Part shown: one piece after another, positions 62,035 to 64,000 of the stretch
How positions within the stretch are numbered: the stretch's first letter is position 1
How the letters are laid out: each line of letters starts with the position of its first letter
Assembly: GCF_018614655.1 (NCBI RefSeq)
Contig: NZ_JAGGOG010000018.1
Coordinates: 228,533 to 292,532 of the forward strand
From: Pseudomonas fluorescens
Lineage (GTDB): Bacteria > Pseudomonadota > Gammaproteobacteria > Pseudomonadales > Pseudomonadaceae
Reading direction: 5' to 3'
Length of the DNA: 64,000 nt
Translations under genes and position numbers: made by a program
The notes under the pieces: model-generated
What the model was told of the DNA's origin: nothing
The model's database searches: none
The model's input: only the letters and a program-made list of their open reading frames with translations

Positions 62035-62784
62035 TTAGCGTCGGTTGATAAACCCCGACAACGCCGCAATCGCCTCCGGCGACTTCAGCCGCTGGGTAAA
62101 CAAGGCACCTTCTTCCTCGATCACGCGGCGCAACTGTTCGCGGTCGACACTTTTCATCAGCTGTTTGCTGACCTGTACCGCACCGGGCGCCAGGGTTTCG
62201 AAACGCTCAGCCACTTCTCGTGCCTTGGCCAAGGCTGATTCGCCGCTGCCCAATGCTTCAGTGGCAATACCCCAAGCGGCAGCCTGTTCACCGGTAAACC
62301 CCTCACCCAACAGCAACAGTTCGGCTGCCTTGGCATGCCCTAACAAACGCGGAAGGATCAGGCTGGAGCCGAACTCCGGGCACAGCCCCAAGTTGACGAA
62401 CGGCATGCGCAACCGCGCATCCCGGCTGATGTAAACCAAGTCACAATGCAACAGCAGCGTCGTACCAATACCCACTGCCGCCCCCGCCACGCCAGCAATC
62501 ACCGGTTTACGGCAATTGAGCAGACTCTTCATAAAGTGAAAAGGCGGGCTGTCGAGGTCGGTCGGCGGCTGTTCGAGGAAGTCGCCGATGTCGTTACCTG
62601 CGGTGAAGCACTCGCAACTGCCCTGGATCAATACAGCATTCACGGTGGCATCTGCGTCAGCCTGCTCCAGCGCCTCGGCCAACTGACTGTACATGGCGCG
62701 GGTCAGGGCGTTTTTCTTGTCCGGGCGATTGAGCTGCAAGATCAGCAGCCCACGTTCGCGTTGCAGCAGGATGGCGTCGGTCAT
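62035..62784 (-). CDS. Enoyl-CoA hydratase/isomerase family protein
   Basis: A 249-residue crotonase-fold enzyme. The oxyanion-hole sequences are SCECFTAGNDIGDF near residue 60 and VAGAAVGIGTTLLLHCDLVY near 105-125. The acid usual at the second catalytic position is within NLGLCPEFGSSLILPRLLG. It corresponds to PA4330. Substrate unknown: acyl-CoA hydration or isomerisation. It is followed on the same strand by the REPIN and preceded by the reductase gene 30 bp upstream. Confidence 0.92.
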   Translation of the reverse strand: MTDAILLQRERGLLILQLNRPDKKNALTRAMYSQLAEALEQADADATVNAVLIQGSCECFTAGNDIGDFLEQPPTDLDSPPFHFMKSLLNCRKPVIAGVAGAAVGIGTTLLLHCDLVYISRDARLRMPFVNLGLCPEFGSSLILPRLLGHAKAAELLLLGEGFTGEQAAAWGIATEALGSGESALAKAREVAERFETLAPGAVQVSKQLMKSVDREQLRRVIEEEGALFTQRLKSPEAIAALSGFINRR

Positions 62785-62814
62785 GGCATATCTCGCGGCT
62801 GGGAAATTCAGCGC

Positions 62815-63747
62815 TCAACCACGGGGCAGGAAGACGTCGGCCAGCAGTTGATTGCGCGGCAGTCCCGCCAGGAACAGGCGCTTTGAAAAGGCCTCGACGC
62901 TGGCAGGGTGCCCGCAGAGTAAAGCCAGAGTTTGCCTTGAAACAAGCCGCAGTTGCGCCAAAGCCTCAGTCAGCTCAGCCGCCGTCCATAGCTCGACGCT
63001 GAGGTTGGGATGGCTGGCAGCCAGCGCTGCCAAAGGCTCGGCCAAGTAATGCCCGTTGGCATCATGCGCCAGGTGAATGACCCGGATGGCGCCCTGATGA
63101 TCCTGACGCAACGCCTCGCGCAGCACACCCCATAACGGTGCCATGCCGGTGCCGGAGCCCAGCAACCAGAGCGGACGGGCCTGCCAGTCCGGGTCGTAGT
63201 GCAACGCGCCACCCCGCAGTTCGCCCAGGCGCAGGCTGTCGCCCGTCTTCAGCTTTCGGGCGGCATCGCTGAATTCGCCGGGCAGACGGCAATCGAGGTG
63301 AAACTCCAGATACGGGTCGACCTGGGGCAGGCTGGCCAGGGAATACGGCCTCGCGACCCTCCCCGCCCACAACACCAGGTGCTGCCCGGCCTGGTAGCGC
63401 AGGCCAATTTCCGGTTGCAGACGCAGACGCAGCACCGCCGGGTTCAACCAGTCGGCGCGCAGTACGTGCGCAACCAGGCCATCCGTGCGCGGGTCGAAGG
63501 CTTCCACCTGCAGGTCGCCCGTGACCTGGCACTGGCATGCCAGGCGCCAGCCGTCCTGGCGTTGCGTCGGGCTCAAGGCATCGGGTTGTTTGTCCTGAAC
63601 CTCGCCCTGGCAACGCACCAGACAGGCATGGCAACTGCCCGCCCGGCAACTGTAGGGCACGGCGACCCCCGCCTGGTTCAGGGCGTCCAGCAGGTTGCTG
63701 CCGGTGGGTACCGACCAGCGGCGTTCGCCGACGTGGAGCTCAGGCAT
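62815..63747 (-). CDS. Ferredoxin-NAD(P)H reductase with plant-type [2Fe-2S] domain
   Basis: A 310-residue electron-transfer protein. Residues 1-90 form a plant-type ferredoxin with C34, C39, C42 and C71 (YSCRAGSCHACLVRC and LACQCQ). Residues about 95-310 form a flavin reductase with the FAD motif RPYSLASLP and the nucleotide motif LLGSGTGMAPLWGVL. It could reduce an oxygenase or act as an independent reductase. The start is set at MPELHVGERRWSVP (63747). It is probably co-transcribed with the hydratase gene. Confidence 0.92.
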   Translation of the reverse strand: MPELHVGERRWSVPTGSNLLDALNQAGVAVPYSCRAGSCHACLVRCQGEVQDKQPDALSPTQRQDGWRLACQCQVTGDLQVEAFDPRTDGLVAHVLRADWLNPAVLRLRLQPEIGLRYQAGQHLVLWAGRVARPYSLASLPQVDPYLEFHLDCRLPGEFSDAARKLKTGDSLRLGELRGGALHYDPDWQARPLWLLGSGTGMAPLWGVLREALRQDHQGAIRVIHLAHDANGHYLAEPLAALAASHPNLSVELWTAAELTEALAQLRLVSRQTLALLCGHPASVEAFSKRLFLAGLPRNQLLADVFLPRG

Positions 63748-63763
63748 GAAACCTTCTCTAAAT

Positions 63764-63876
63764 GTAGGAGCGAGCTTGCTCGCGATGGTCGCTAACGATA
63801 ACGCGGGGCATATGACGAAACCCATCACATTCACATTTTTCGCGAGCAAGAACCAGGCGTCCCCCTCGCTCCTACC
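63764..63876. repeat. REPIN with TGTAGGAGCGAGCTTGCTCGCG arms
   Basis: The left arm (63764 onwards) is tgtaggagcgagcttgctcg; the right arm reads cgcgagcaag-aaccaggcgtcccc-ctcgctccta, with an extra 14 bp in the middle that breaks symmetry. It lies upstream of the ferredoxin reductase gene. Confidence 0.82.
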
Positions 63877-64000
63877 GTGGAGCGCATCCAGCATTTATGA
63901 CCATAGTCGGGTGTATCAGCCACCGCGCCGGGTTATACTGCCGCGCCTTTTTAGCGTCGCGCCAGCACTACCCCAGCACTACCGGCGTGCCTTGGAAAGG
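63877..64000. other. End of window, intergenic
   Basis: No gene begins here. GGTTATACTGCCGCGCC near 63934 contains a plausible -10 (TATACT). A coding region may start just beyond the edge; in P. aeruginosa sadC follows the reductase gene as I recall. Confidence 0.3.

Overview
The window is chromosomal DNA from a Pseudomonas of the fluorescens type. The evidence is gene content and order (tolQRAB-pal-cpoB, ruvCAB-yebC-aspS, argJ-secA, purU-mvaT-sbcB, the moxR/DUF58 cluster, pykA), an MvaT-type xenogeneic silencer instead of H-NS, OprD porins, and many REP/REPIN palindromes built on the GTGGGAG...GCTTGCTCGCG core. From memory, the order matches four PAO1 blocks joined together: PA2446-2442 (glycine cleavage), PA0976-0958 (queC to oprD), PA4394-4405 (mscS to secA) and PA4314-4331 (purU to a ferredoxin reductase).

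Layout. 1-6342: a glycine-catabolic operon (gcvH, gcvP, sdaA, gcvT) behind a sigma-54 promoter and three GcsR-type operators. 6343-8823: a cold-shock gene, an RDD protein, and an IS110-family element sitting in a REP. 8847-12365: nadA and a LysR/lldD pair. 12504-24490: tRNA-Lys, a broken queC, queE, the Tol-Pal system, ruvBAC, yebC and aspS. 24600-29882: fmdB, a ribbon-helix-helix protein, a Dps-like protein, a membrane-tethered cold-shock protein, slyX, a HIT protein and an OprD porin. 29985-41159: mscS, yajQ, panE, an orphan sensor kinase, pduO, a Nudix-ThiE fusion, argJ, secA and a DUF721 gene. 41186-47064: a HerA-like ATPase, the stub of a chemoreceptor gene, a three-gene envelope glycolipid-like operon and purU. 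47340-63876: mvaT, sbcB, the RDD-SpoIIM-DUF4129-DUF4350 / MoxR-DUF58 cluster split by a three-gene insertion, a PilZ protein, a lipoprotein, pykA, an enoyl-CoA hydratase and a ferredoxin reductase.

How the parts work together. GcvHPT split glycine to methylene-THF, and SdaA turns the serine made from it into pyruvate, so the first operon is a route for using glycine. Tol-Pal ties the outer membrane to peptidoglycan during division. RuvABC resolves Holliday junctions. Most of the window is housekeeping DNA with short intergenic gaps.

The most interesting signals are at the margins. The IS110 element carries, upstream of its transposase, a two-stem-loop RNA candidate. The two sides of its first internal loop read the two halves of the Pseudomonas REP core (GTGGGAG and CGGGCTT), as expected of a bridge RNA that programs insertion into REPs. 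queC has lost its central part through an out-of-frame deletion. A 31-codon chemoreceptor N-terminus is all that remains of an mcp gene. A conserved MoxR cluster is interrupted by LysR, NmrA and PD-(D/E)XK-like genes. No CRISPR array, prophage, rRNA or origin was seen.
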